Shown here: positions 10,843 to 23,649 of the stretch, in pieces | Numbering within the stretch: the first letter of the stretch is position 1 | Layout: each line of letters begins with the position of its first letter | DNA from: Talinum fruticosum | Lineage: Eukaryota > Streptophyta > Magnoliopsida > Caryophyllales > Talinaceae | Length of the DNA: 64,000 bases | Assembly: GCA_021018815.1 (NCBI GenBank) | Contig: JAITYX010000022.1 | Location: forward strand, 1,984,001-2,048,000 | Direction of reading: 5' to 3' | Notes under the pieces: generated by a model | What the model was told of the DNA's origin: nothing | Seen by the model: the letters and a program-made list of their open reading frames with translations, nothing else | Database searches by the model: none | Made by a program: the position numbers and the translations under genes

Positions 10843-13800
10843 TTAAGAACCACGCGAGGGACCACGGGACGATGACCACGTGGGCCTTGGACGGTCCCCG
10901 CTGCCAAAGCCACGGCGGTCGTCACCAAAGGAAGAACGACGGTCATCACCAAAGGAAGGACGACGATCATCCCTCCTGCCCCAGCGATCTGCCTCCGTGG
11001 GTGGGGCCTGCCCGGCAGCTGGGCTTTCAGCAGCAGCAGTTCTCTCACGCAGGTGCCTTGGCACGTATTTTCCAGGTGCAGGTGTAGGTGCTGGGGCAGC
11101 AGCGGCGGCGGCGGCGGCAGGGGCAGCGGCAGGAGGGGCAGCATCTGGTTGGGACCTGGCCAAAGGCTCGGAAGGACGAGCAGGAGGCTCACCGGCAAGG
11201 AGCTGCTGTCTCCTCAGCCTTTCTTTCTCTTCAAGCTCCCGCTCCCTCTGCCTTTGTTTCTCAGCAATCTCATCCAGCTTGGCTTTGCGCTCAGCCTCTT
11301 CTCTCTTTCTTCTCTCAGCTTCTGCATATCCCAAAGCGCCAACGATGGTAGTAAGTAATTTTCATGAACATGTCTTCTAGTTTCTTTTTTTTTTTTTTTG
11401 GGGGGGAGGGAATCAAATATCTAAGTTGTTTAAGGACTATAGTTGCTTCCAAGAGAGACGAAATTGACACGATTAACCAGTTCTATGCATATCAAGACAA
11501 AGTTCAGAGGCATTATTCAGGTTAATTAACAAACAGGGAGGCTAGAAGAGAGATCAAGAGAACACTGAGCTTAAAGGTTAGAGAAAACCTTCACGCCTTC
11601 GTGCTTCCTCCTCCTCACGAAGCTTGTTCAATCTCTCCTCTTCTCTTCTCAAGAAGTATATCATCTTCCGCTTGGCTTCCCTTTCTTGTTTGCGTGCTGT
11701 GCGAATTTGACGGATTCGCTCGTCTCTCTCCTGCCTTAATCTGTCAAATTCAACTTGCCGACGGCTCACCACTCTTTCTTGGAAGATCCTCTGATAAAAG
11801 AAAAAATGAGTAAATGAGACAATAAAGTTCACAAGACCTCCAAGTAGCAGATAACTTTCTCCTCGCTCCCAATCATCCAAGTCCAATCAAATTTGCTGAG
11901 TTCATAGTATGATACACATCACTAAACGTGAACAAATCTACAGTAACAAGTAAACACATTCGAATCAAGAGATCGAATGTCATGCTGCTATGTTTTTCCT
12001 ATGCTTTCCTTCCAGGTGGACTTTCCAGTTTTGAGGGGAGGGGGCTCAGAAAAACATGCGTGTATAAATTAAAAAAGAAAATTCTACGGACCTTGTTTTC
12101 CAACATACGACATAGTCTATTCTTCTCCTGAAGGTCACCATCATGACGCTGCCTGCTGATTTCAACCTCCAGCTGTAAACGTGCATTAAAATTGCTTTTA
12201 GGTTGAGCAAGAAACTGCTGCTCCACATTAGTATAACATAATAAAATAAAATAACCCCAATTACACTTATTTTGGATTTAAAAATGCGCGTCACGACAAC
12301 ATTGATGAGTTGGATATATGCATTCATCAATGAAGTCAAAGAAACATCATTTGTTACGAAGTTATCCATCTACTCAGTTTGATATTTATCACCTGGTTAG
12401 AAATAAAATCGTAAATCATAGCCCTCATGACCCAAAAAATTTCTCTTTAATTTTTGAAATTCCTAACATAATATTCCACTTCTTTACAAAAACCTCACTT
12501 TGTCCTTTCTCCCATCTCAAGGCAATTTCGTAAAAACAACCAATCAGAAGAATTGTCCTGTGGGCATCCCATGCATGCACACATTATACTGACACAAAAC
12601 AGAAAATTTAGTTGTTTATATTCACCTGTTGCTCGCGCTCATGCAGAATCTTCTCTTCCACCAATCGTTGCTGATATGCAGCTTCGATCAATGGAGCAGC
12701 CTCCTCTCTTTTAGCTCTCTCCAGATAGTCCATCTGCTTAGCTAACTTTTGTAATTTTTTCTCCATTTCTTGTCTCTCCCTCAGTTGCTCATTGAGGGCC
12801 AATTCCATTAGCGCTTGCTTAGTCAACTTCTCCTATTTATTGTAAGCATAGCATGCACATACATCAGATGCCTTCAGGCATTGCATTCACAATCACAAGT
12901 GAAGAATATGTAAAAAAATCTACTCACCCCTTCTATAATTGGCTTCTTTGTCTTTTTGCCAAACTTTTCTTGAAGAAGAGCTTTTGCTTCTTCAAGTTCA
13001 CGCTCCTCCATCTCCTTGAGGATCCGCTGATGTTTCCTCTGCTCGTATTCAGTAGCAAGCCTTCTCAGCTCTGCCTCTTCAGTGATTTTCTGCTGCTTTA
13101 GTCTCTTCAACTCCTCCTCTCGCTCCTTTAAAATAAGTTAAGATTAATTCAGAATTCTATACGAAGGAAAATCATGGCTGTTTCCTCCAAATAAAATTTC
13201 TTTTAGAAGTACCTTCTCCAAAAGCTGACGTTCCTGTTCTTCTTTACGCTGTTCAATAATAGTCTTTCGAGCAAGAAGCTTCTTGTGTTCCTTCTCAACC
13301 ACTTCTGCTAAACCAGGCAAAGCATCTCCAATCTTCGACGCCTTGCTTAGGGAGGATATATCATGGCCCTTACTTTGTTCAAGGATTCAGCAAATAGAGT
13401 GAGGTGATTCCTCAAACCATCTGATTCAAGATCCTGAAAGAAGAATATCAGCATGGGAACATCTGGACGTTATTGCAATCGCATGATTCATAAATATGCC
13501 TCTAACAGTAACCAAATACGAGATGAAAATTAAAGAATCTGGATGGTAGAGGACACTCTACCATCATCAATTGAGAAATGAGAAATGACCATAGGACTCA
13601 AAATTCACTCTGCCATGGTAAATTTGACCTCAGTATACAGATTATATAATAGCAGAATAAAAATATTCAAGCTCATTCAAACAGAGATTAAAAAAAGCAG
13701 CTCATTCAAACAGAGATCAACAAAAACAGCTCATTCAAACAGAGATCAACAAAAACAGATTGCAGTAAGTGTATAGGCATTCTGTTGTATGTCAACTGTA

Positions 13801-16800
13801 AGAATATGTCATTATTGGGTATAAGCATTGTATTGCACAATATCTATAAGCATCTGACAGATAACAAAATAAATAAAGGAAAATAGAAATGAAATCTTAA
13901 ATATATCTTTCTGCATACTGGCTTGTACAAACCTTAACAAAACAGTACAAGTGAATGACTTGCACTAACTCAAGGAAACCAGATTAACAATAAGTATGCA
14001 GTTCTGAAAGTATCCACAGCGGTCAAAGACAAATTAGGGCTAAGGTCACATATCACACTTTTGTATACCAGGGGAGAGAAGGGAAATTGAGGCATAAGAT
14101 AGCCCCATCAAGGCCACATCACAAATAGGGCACCCTAGTGTCAAGAAATTGGGAGGGAAGTGTGGCTGAATGGAACAACCTTACCTCCATAACCCACCTC
14201 CTGGTCACAAAGGTGGGCTAGATACCCCCAAAACCACACCTTTTGATGAATCAGAGAAGATCTTACGCATAGACTTCTGAAGTTGTATTATGAAGGGGCG
14301 GTGGTTGCCCAAAATGAGTTAATATCAAATAAGCAAACTGGAATACTGTATAGTCCTCTTTTATCTTCTTTGATTCTAAGCCTCTGAAGTGAACAGACAT
14401 ATTGTGTAGCCAAGAATATTGTGTAGTCCTCAGACATATGAGATTAGCATCAGGATGTCAAGGGAACCAGATGGTAACTATCACATAGAATAACAGTTAT
14501 CATATCCCAGCACAACAAAAATACACCAGATAATCCGGCAAATATTTAAAGTTGAAATATGCAAACACCACCAGAACTACACAGCTAGCTTAATTAAATT
14601 TATTGAGGAAAATGAATATGTACCAGAACACTAAATGTAACAGCACCCTTCATATGGTCAACTTTCATTGTTAGGAACTTGTGTTTGACGGCATCCACAG
14701 AGATTTTTTCCACAACAGAGAAATCAAAAAATGGAATCATTTGCGATAAACTCTCAATAGTCATGGATTGGTAAACTTGGGAGGCCTGCAAGGTTAAAAA
14801 GTAAAGATTAATAACTGCATAGGAAATTTCAGGTAGCAACATGAAATTTAAAGATGCATACAAGTACAACCGGTAAAAACTGTTCACCTGTTGAAGTAAT
14901 CTCAAGGTTGCTAGCTTTTCTAGGGCTGGAACATACTTGGACAATTGCACTTCTGGCACTGAAGAAGCTGAAGCCAATTTGCCACCAAGCTTAGAAATTT
15001 TGTTTAACAAAGGTTGCACTTTTAGTGCCAGATCCAAGGGAAGAAACTCATGCTCCAAAAGATGGTAAAGATCCTTCACTTCTGGAAGTACACAGGACAT
15101 AACACCTTTGATCACCTACAACAGAAAATGAACCAAAATCAGAAGATATTCAAAACAAGTAAACGTCCGAAATCCTCATTCGCACATCTCTCTCTCACTT
15201 CCTAGTTTCTCCTGTTTTCACATTACATATCTTCAACGACGACCAGTTATTGGGCTTACCAGGTCCTGAAGAAGAGCTGACCGTGAGAGCTGTCAGGTTT
15301 CAAACAAGGCCACCATCAGATTGTTACCAAATGAAGAAAATAGTGAGCAAACAAATAAATAATAATTACCACTTCTCTGCTCTCAGGCTTTGGATCAAGG
15401 TTAAAGTTGATTAGGTTGGCCATCCTCATATTACGCTCCTTCACATTTTCAAGTTCTAAATGAGATGCATCCCGTGTATGGTCATAAGGAGGAACAGAGA
15501 GCGCAGCTAAAACCACAGATGATGCTATCGTCTGCAAATCCTTCTGGGACAAGTTCTTGTTGAAATTCTTTTGGAATGAGAAAAGCTTAAGCCATGCATA
15601 TGCATGATAAAGATGGCTTCCAGAAATCCAGAATATCTCTGTGAGCTTAGCATAATAAACAACCATCAAGGATGGCTTGGGGGTCTTCTTAACCATACAC
15701 ATCAAACCATGGATATCCTCAACTGATCGAAAAGCTTCCTGAAGGAAAAAAGATACCGGCAGCTGTATGAGTAACAATTGCTTCGGATGGAAACATCAGT
15801 ATGCAAGCATATAAAGAGGCAGATGCCACATACAAATGAAAACTTAAAGCTCCAGTTGCACTTGAACCAGTATGACTATTAACAATTTATGATGTAAAAG
15901 GAATACCAAATTCAGTGAATTGAACCACATCTCTTTCCTGAACAAACAATATAGCTACTTGCAAGAATACTATAAACACCACCAAAGTGAACTATAAATT
16001 CTCTTTTATTAAAGTGCATAATAGATATGCATCAGAAAAGCACACATCTTAAATATTATGCATCTACATAAGAAATACGAAATACAAAAGAACATGTGTC
16101 CACAGCTTGCTTGCCAGAATGTAACAAACATATGGCTCAGAGAGGATGAGTAAAACTAAGAGTTCAACAACCAAGGAAGAGATTTACAGCTGCACAGCAG
16201 TAACACTAACACATGCAAACAAAATGTAAAAAGATGGTTCTCGGCAATTGTCAGACCTGCCAAAGTTCAAGTTCAGTGGCAATCTTCAGTTGCTCAAATC
16301 TTGTGTCAAGATACAATTGCAAGCTTTCTGGAGCAGTCAGGTCAGGCCTGTCTCTTTGGTCCTTATATTTATTGAGGTTCGACAGATGGTTCCTGATTAT
16401 CTCACAAAGCCTGCGAAATTCTGTGGTGCGCTTGTACTGCTTGCAGAATTGGAAGGCACGGTGTGCTGTCATCTGGATGACAAAGCAAAATCATTTTCAG
16501 AACCTCATTTAATAAATGCAAATCATTAATCCCTGTTTTGTTTGCTTTGATAAGCCATGTAAGCACTTAGCTGTTTCTCCAACACAACAACATTTAAAGA
16601 GCCCACAATGTCAGGCATATGACTATCATTACCATATTGGAACTACAAAGACCTGACCTTAATCTCTGTTACCACAAACACGCAACTAAACAAGCAAAAG
16701 GCCTCTGTTTAGATAGTTGGATAGAGCCTCATTAGAAAGTCTCATCCAGGCCAAGACATCAAAGGGTTTGTTTTAAAAAATAAATAAATAAATCCCAAAT

Positions 16801-18634
16801 GCTCAATAGAGCACAAGGTAGTCTTTTTCCTGTTCAATATTATTCATCCTAATGAATCCTAAATGCTAAGAAAATATGCCCTTTCACAAATGCAAATTTG
16901 TCATCAACTAAGTTAATGTTCTTGTTCTGATGATGACAGTCCATTATTGAATCACTCTTGCTATAACATACAAAACAATTGGAGAAGAATACAACTCAAT
17001 AGAGCACAAAGAATGAGACACTTTAAGGACCAGCCCTTTATATCTCAAGTTTAAATATAATAAAATACTTACAGCATAGAGGCTCTCCAATTTTGAATTA
17101 TTACGCAATATTTCCAAAACAGTCCTGTAGGTCTCCCACAAAAATTTGAACCATGGGGTGACGAGTTCACGATCAGACCTATCCTTCCCCTTCTCTCCAC
17201 TAACATAGCTCAGCATGAGATCCTCAGGTCTCTTATCTGCTTCCAAATCTTCAACATCCAATGCTTCCTCCAGGGCTTGAGCTTGATTACGAGCAATCTC
17301 AGCCCTCTCAGTTGACAGGTGCATGAAATGCTTGATCACTTCCTCCAAAGAGTTCACGTTCACTTGTTGACATACAATACGATATTGGATTAAACCATCT
17401 TTTGCATACCTTCCCTTCCTCATGTCCACACAAAGTTCTATGTACTTGAACATGATTTTCTCCAATGTCTTCTGCCATGCCCTGTACCTTTTGGAGGTTA
17501 TAAGATCATGAAGTGCCTGAAGAGCATCTTGTTTCTGACCAACATTGATCAACTCTGCATCACAACATAGACAGAATAAGACAACAATGGCAAGAAAACA
17601 TAACTATTGAGAAAGATCGCATTAAAATTTAGAATAAAACTATTAAGAATACAAACAAAAAGTTTAGATGGCCCTCCAAACTTGCCACTCAAACCCAGTT
17701 CTAGGGAAGCACAAAAGAGAAATATCAAGTCATAAACAGTAAATATCAGGTTCTACAAGCACATAACTTCACATTACTAGGTGTTCCAACATATGAAAGT
17801 TACCTAAAAGTAGCTAAATTTGATTGACACTCGACTGGTAGTTTGCTACTAATCGAAGCAATAGTCTTAAGATACATGCAAGAAAGTATACCAAGGGGGA
17901 AGGGGGAGTGTTTCCCACGGAAGGAATACAAAATAGAAATGACATCAATGCTGCATTGACAAGAGGGGGAAACACATTTAGCTTATATACAGAACATGTG
18001 ACTACAATCTAGAAGTTCAATGCCTTATTTTTGCCTTTTGTATTGTCCTTTTTCATCCATAATTTCCACGAGAAACTAAATTAAACTAAAGTCAGTTCCC
18101 TTCTTTTCATTACCTTTTATGCAGAGCATGTATACAACTAGAATTCAAAATTTCATAATGTTTTTTGGTGCCTTTCATATTGTCTTTCCTTTTTCTAGTT
18201 TCAACAGAGACTAAATGGAAATGCATAATCATTGGGATATCAATGACATTGACAACCAACTTCACTACAACTTTTCCTAGTACCTCAAGAACCCATGCTG
18301 AACACTTGATACAATGACAGAGTAAGGACACTTGAACTATTCATTTTAATAGACTGACTCAAAACATAAACTTTTTAAAAACTAGCCGAGTCTGATGCTG
18401 GTACCAGTAGCACACACTCAATACTCAATACTCAATACTCCAACATGCTAAGGTTTAGAAAAATACACTGAAAGAATCCTAAATAATTGACGAACTAATG
18501 TATATGAGAAGATACTATTGACATTGGGGATAGCAAAACTAAGCAAGGCTGAAAGAGAACAAAAACATAGTATTCAAGGGTTGCCAACCTTCAGCTCGCT
18601 TCAACGCATTCTCCGGTTTGGCAAAAGTTGACAT
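10843..18634 (-). CDS. TIF3A1: Translation initiation factor eIF3 subunit A
   Basis: eIF3a is the scaffold subunit of cytosolic eIF3, binding the 40S subunit and recruiting other eIF3 subunits. Coding exons (minus strand): 18589-18634, 17073-17554, 16257-16472, 15370-15738, 15260-15289, 14888-15115, 14624-14785, 13213-13433, 12928-13125, 12626-12832, 12092-12172, 11589-11790 and 10843-11321. The start [16 protein letters not shown] matches the family N-terminus. The TPR/PCI half ends about exon 7, followed by a long Glu/Arg/Lys coiled-coil ([38 protein letters not shown]). The C-terminus has poly-Ala and [19 protein letters not shown] repeats. Predicted length is about 973 residues, close to the Arabidopsis protein. 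Every exon phase closes except exon 8, which is 221 nt. One base is missing near 13350-13355 (after MIYPP); a 222-nt exon restores the frame. Otherwise nothing suggests a pseudogene. Confidence 0.95.
13671..13757. repeat. Three 29-bp tandem repeats in an eIF3a intron
   Basis: Units start at 13671, 13700 and 13729, each beginning GCTCATTCAAACAGAGAT. They lie in the intron between coding exons 7 and 8. The second and third units are nearly identical; the first is diverged. Confidence 0.9.
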
Positions 18635-19700
18635 GCCGATCCAATTGACGCTTATCCCTGCAAATGAGACTTATGGCAATAAATAAAATATTATAGAAAC
18701 TTAATGACGTCAATGAGCCCAACCAATTAACATAACTACTGATCCTAAGGCCCTTAAAAGGGGGTCCCAGTGTGCACAGTGCCTGTCCAACTTTGCAGCT
18801 CCTGCACATTCACACTTCCACAATTCCTATCCCCCACAGTTTCTATACACATACTAACTTCGAGCAAAAATGATCTTCCTTTCATGATAAGCACGACAGT
18901 TCCTTTGTTCCTTGTTCTCTACTAACTACAATATGGATAACGAATTGATGGGCAGGCAAGCCAAGATCTTTACATAATACAAATAAGAACGAAAGAATGG
19001 ACCAGGTGATGATATTGGGAATATGTATTACTAAGTAGAAACGAATGTAGAAGCTAATTGCAATATCTACATCAGCAGAGTTCCCCGGGGGGTGGACCAG
19101 ATACACAAACAGCCGCGGTTGCAACCGGGTCCGGGGAACAACAAAACTGGTTCCGGGTCCGTTCCAGGTTCCGAGATTTTTAAGCAGGTAATAGAACCTG
19201 AATTTTGGGTTCTGGGTACCAGTTCCAAATTACCGCTTACGTTATTTTGATTCATTTTTGGGATCTAGAAGCAACCAAAACAGCAAGAAAAAGGAAAAAT
19301 CAACACATTCACTCGTAAAGGCCTTTGCTTCAAGGCCGAGAATCAAAATCAACAAACAGAAGACAAGATGTACTCAGAACTGAAGTAAAAATTGACAGAG
19401 AATTAACACGAACCTGAAACGCACGGGGAATCAATAAATATACTCAAAATCAGAGAGGGGGAAAGAGAAACTCACGGGGCAGCGGCCGACGAGATACTCA
19501 GAAATCACCGGAGAGAGAAATCGGCAACCTGAAGAAAAACGGAGATAGAGATTGCAAAAGGTGAGAATAGAGCGACGGAGTGAGGAGAGACGACAGAGAG
19601 ACCCACGGCGTCGATGATGGAGGGGAGAGAATGAGATCGAAACCCAGATATAGAGACTCACCGAAGCCAGAGGTAGCGTCGCCGACGGGAACAATGAAAA
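18635..19700 (-). other. eIF3a 5' untranslated region with a leader intron
   Basis: On the minus strand a good acceptor (TTTGCAG) ends at 18658, just upstream of the start codon at 18634. A candidate donor lies near 19410 (CAG then GTTCGTG). A non-coding first exon therefore probably spans about 19410-19690. Two overlapping open frames in it (19431-19704) do not continue the eIF3a N-terminus and are treated as leader sequence. Confidence 0.5.
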
Positions 19701-19704
19701 ACAT

Positions 19705-19732
19705 GAACTAGGGTTTCTGTGGTTATATAATT
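19705..19732 (-). promoter_or_regulatory. eIF3a promoter: telo-box and TATA-like element
   Basis: Read on the minus strand, AAACCCTA (19709-19716) is a telo-box, a motif typical of plant genes for ribosomal proteins and translation factors. A TATA-like TTATATAACC lies at 19721-19730. The arrangement suits a transcript starting near 19690-19705. The transcript start itself is inferred. Confidence 0.55.
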
Positions 19733-19739
19733 TCTATGC

Positions 19740-20382
19740 TTATATTGAAAAAAAAAAAAAGATAATAATAAGGAAGTAAGCGTATCGATTTCCAAATTTG
19801 CCCCTTATGATGTCATGCATTTACCTGATTGTTAGTTTCTCACCGCCAATCCCTTTGTAAATTAGTGTAGATTCTTATATGCACACTTAGGATTACTCAT
19901 AGATATCACATTATTATTTTAAAAAGGATAGATCTTTTTATATTTTTATTCGTTCAATTATATGTTAATATATGTATGAGAAGTAGGCATTTTTAAGTGT
20001 ATGATTGTCATTTCGGTAAATTAGATCCCTTTATCTCCTTAATTCCATCATCGGCATCAAGTGAGACATTCGAGTCGATTGAATTCATCTTGAGTTGAAC
20101 TTAAGTAGTTCATCGGGTTGGATTAAGTTCTTGTCGTGTTCAATTTATAGTCTAAAGTTTTATCAATTTAAACTTAAGTACCTAACTCATTCATTAAACA
20201 AGTTAAAAATTTTAATTTCAATATGTTTATCTTTTCAACGAGTTAACTTGAAATTTATGTAATCAATGTAAATGTTCATTATGAAACATGTTGAAATTTT
20301 AATTTAGAAGTAGGACACCAATAAAACAAATGTAAAAAGGCCCAAATAATACCCTACATCGATCCAAAACTAACTCTTCATC
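19740..20382. other. Intergenic spacer
   Basis: AT-rich DNA upstream of eIF3a with no supported gene or repeat. Confidence 0.5.
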
Positions 20383-20585
20383 TCAACCTCTCTCTCTTTG
20401 TATATCTTGCTTAGTCTCTCTTTCTCTCTCTCTCTCTCGCTCTCGTTCTGCCTTTCTTTCTCTCTCTTAGTCGCTCTCTTTCTCCCTCCTTTTCTCTCTC
20501 CGTCGCTTTCCACTCTTTGTCTCCCTCTCGGTTGCTCTCTGCTCTTTTCTATCTCTCTCTCTCTCTCAATCGCTCTATTTCTTTC
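20383..20585. repeat. CT-rich low-complexity tract
   Basis: About 200 bases of imperfect (CT)n interrupted by CGCT and TTTC. It produces long but meaningless Ser/Leu-rich (plus) and Arg/Glu-rich (minus) open frames. Confidence 0.85.
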
Positions 20586-22167
20586 AGTAACTATGGACAA
20601 CCCACGCTCTTTGCATAATGTCCACTCGCTGCTCGCCTATTCTCCGCTTTTTCAGCCCCTACCCACCTCATTCGCTCTCAAATCTCAAGTTCATTTAGAA
20701 CTCTAAGATTAAGATTTCGAACTTTTTATATTTTTTACTTTTAATTTTAGATTTTGAATGAATTATGGTAAAAATTCTCTTTTTATTTGATTGATTTTGT
20801 GAAATATGAATAATTAATTTGTAATTTGTGATTTGAGCGAATTATTGTAATGTTATTTGGTAATTGGTGAATTGTGATTATGGTTCGTAAATTCTTTGTA
20901 AATTATTCAAAGTTAGTTGATAATTTAATAATAATTGTTGTTGATGTTATTTAATAGGTTGAAATAACATGAAAATACCCATTGTTGATTTGTTGTTACG
21001 TGATTTGAGGTAAATTGTTGATTTTAGTATATTAAAATGTTGTTTCAAATCTATTCGTTGGCCAATAAATAAATAAAATATTACGTTTTTCCCATTTATA
21101 TGATGTCACAAGTAAAGGGACACCCATAAATAAAAACTCCTAAGTTCGCCATTGCATTAACCCATGTACCATTTCAAAAGTATAACTATGAATCATGTTA
21201 AATAGCTTGATTAAGTTTAACCACTTTTTTCAAAAATTAAAAAAGATAAGTACAACTACTTGTCTTATTCCTTGAAACAGGCACCGAGTAACATGTCCAG
21301 TTCCAGATTAGAACTTCATTGGCTGATTCTAGCCCATTGGACCTGAATCAATACAACGTGTTCGTCTTTTTGCTCACTCTTAAGAATATTTGCAATGAGA
21401 TTTCTAAAGTTTTAGGATAATATATATAACATATATAAGGTAAATTTTATAAAAGGTATATACAAAATATCTAGATAAGTAACATTTAAGTCCAATTTTT
21501 CACCATAAATTTAGTAATAGTACTAAAGATCAAATTGATAAGGTTTCTAAAAGATATTAATAAAAATTAAATTCAAATTTCATTTACGCCAATTTTTGTG
21601 TCTCATACGCAAGTAAAAAAAAAAAATGCCTAAGGAGCTTAATTGATGAAAAGGGTGTATTCATGGGCTGAGTAACAGGCCAGTTACCTGATGACCCAAG
21701 TTGGGCCTAATTAGACAGGCTTGTATCCCTTTCCCTAATTGGGCTTTTGATAAAGCTTGAAACATTGATTTTAGACAAATAACTTGATTTGATAGTAATT
21801 AATCACTAATTTATTGAGCCCACAAATTACAGTATATCAAGTGACATGATGACCATAAAAAAGTTATAAACTTCACACACACACACATATATATATATAT
21901 AAACTGAATCATAAAAATATTGATTTCACTGGCTCTAGTTACCAACAATAATATTATGAGTTACATTAAATGTTAATGGACATCCTTAATTAAAAAAATT
22001 AAAGAAAATACAACACCTTAGATTAATTGTACATTCCACTTAATAATTAACCCTACCATAATAAAATTAAAAATAATATCTACATAGAGTATCAGATTTT
22101 CCACAACATTGGACCCACTGATTATGCATCTGGCTTCACAGTGGCATGTGATTAGATTTAGAGGCAA
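20586..22167. other. Intergenic spacer with a small CA/TA microsatellite
   Basis: AT-rich sequence without a supported gene. It contains a (CA)n(TA)n microsatellite at about 21873-21900. Confidence 0.5.

Positions 22168-22241
<74 letters not shown>
22168..22241. repeat. (ATT)n microsatellite
   Basis: About 24 uninterrupted ATT units. The 14-base motif AGAGGCAAATTATT occurs on both sides (about 22159 and 22250), suggesting that the array grew inside a small duplication. Confidence 0.95.
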
Positions 22242-22242
<1 letters not shown>

Positions 22243-22837
22243 GAACATTTAGAGGCAAATTATTGAAGTCATATTGGCACAAGTTTGACGAGTTGAAATA
22301 AATCAAATAATGCACATCACAAAGAACTTTCATCTTCTTCCCTATATTTTCATTTTTTTGGGGGGGTATAAGATTTTCCAAATGTTTTGGCAAACTAATA
22401 ATAAATCACATGTATTGACTTTGGAACATTATAAAACATATCCATGTAAATTTGATCTAAGTTTTCAAATATTTTGGTATATTTTTTATATTTTCATCAA
22501 TTTATTTCATTGATTTTTTGTTAGGAATGATTCAACAATGGAATTTCATATGGTTCGATCAAAAAGTGATGTTTCCTTCAGGTTGGATCTATTATATCAC
22601 ACAAAGTTCTATTTTATGAAGTTATACAATAGCTCGCCGATATTCCGAAAATACATATTGAAGTCAAAAACATGGTTTGTGGTCCGATTAATGTTGCATG
22701 TATAGAGCCGAATGTAAGTATATTTACCATTAACTTTGTCAAAATAAAGATCTATTTTAATACTTTAAATTTATTCTTGTTAGAAAATTATATTTGTAGA
22801 TATTGTATCTCTTTTTATTAATGAAAATTTCCTTTCT

Positions 22838-22894
22838 ATACACACACACACGCATGCACGCACACGGACACACACGTACACACACACACACACA

Positions 22895-22952
<58 letters not shown>
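22838..22952. repeat. Compound (CA)n(GA)n microsatellite
   Basis: An interrupted CA run (about 22838-22897) followed by about 27 GA units, directly abutting the foldback element that starts at 22953. Confidence 0.95.
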
Positions 22953-22954
<2 letters not shown>

Positions 22955-23649
22955 AGGAATTTTAATCTCCACCCTCCATTTATAATTTAATGGTTGATAT
23001 TAAACCCTAACTTCTACCCACTAATTTACTCATTCAGCTTCCACTCTTCCTTTTTTTCTCTTATTATCTTGATAGTAGTCATTATCGCCGAATTGGCATT
23101 GTCATCGGAGTTTGACCGTCACTGAAGCGCCACCGTAGTCGGGCAGCCACTGTCGCCGGACAACAAATGTCGTCGGAAATATCCAGGCAAATTGGTGGTT
23201 GATGTGGAGGAGAGAAAAAGGCTCCCCTCGATGGGGTTCACCATGCCCTTTCTTAGGGTTTTTCCACTATTTTGGCGGCTTTCCAGCGGAAATGTCAACC
23301 GTCAAATTCGGCTAACATTCAATGACTCGACATTTCCAGCGGCAAAGCCGTCGGAATAGTTGAAAAACCCTAAAACAGGACATGGTGAACCCCATTGAGG
23401 GAGCCTTCCTCTCTCCTCCGCGTCAACCATCGATTTGTAGGAAAATGTCAACCATTATCTCCGGCGATGGTGAAGCTCCGACGACAATGGCGCTCCGGTG
23501 ACAAGTGGCAATCCGACGACAGTGACTACTATCAAGAGAAGGAGAGAAAAAGAGAGAGTGGAGCTGAATAAGTGAATTAGTGGGTAGACGTTAGAGTTTA
23601 ATATCAACCATTAGATTATAAATGGAAGGTGGAGATTAAAAGTTTCTAG
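22953..23649. mobile_element. 0.7-kb foldback (hairpin) element
   Basis: Nearly the whole 697 bases can fold on itself. The left end (TTTTAATCTCCACCCTCCAT, then GGTTGATATTAAACCCTAAC, then GATAGTAGTCA) is matched by the reverse complement of the right end (TTTTAATCTCCACCTTCCAT, GGTTGATATTAAACTCTAAC, GATAGTAGTCA). The arms run for at least 190 bases. The central 23225-23405 region is also inverted, with GGTTCACCATG facing CATGGTGAACC. Both ends read CTAG. No protein is encoded. The interior is much more GC-rich than its surroundings, with many CCGNCGG-type blocks. This is a non-autonomous foldback element of unknown superfamily; the left flank is a microsatellite, so no target duplication can be read. 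Confidence 0.75.

Noticed and set aside
10880..11380. Long plus-strand open frames (up to 166 codons) opposite the eIF3a last exon
   Set aside because: Shadows of the GC-rich, repetitive eIF3a coding sequence; the minus-strand frame has the conserved protein and splice sites.
13671..13757. CRISPR-like regular repeats
   Set aside because: Head-to-tail tandem units without spacers in a plant intron; not CRISPR.
19431..19704. Minus-strand frames upstream of eIF3a that might extend its N-terminus
   Set aside because: They do not join in frame with [16 protein letters not shown], which is the conserved family start; they fall in the leader.
20370..20706. Arg/Glu-rich and Ser/Leu-rich open frames
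   Set aside because: Translation of a CT-rich microsatellite.
22018..22248. Poly-asparagine open frame
   Set aside because: Translation of the (ATT)n array.
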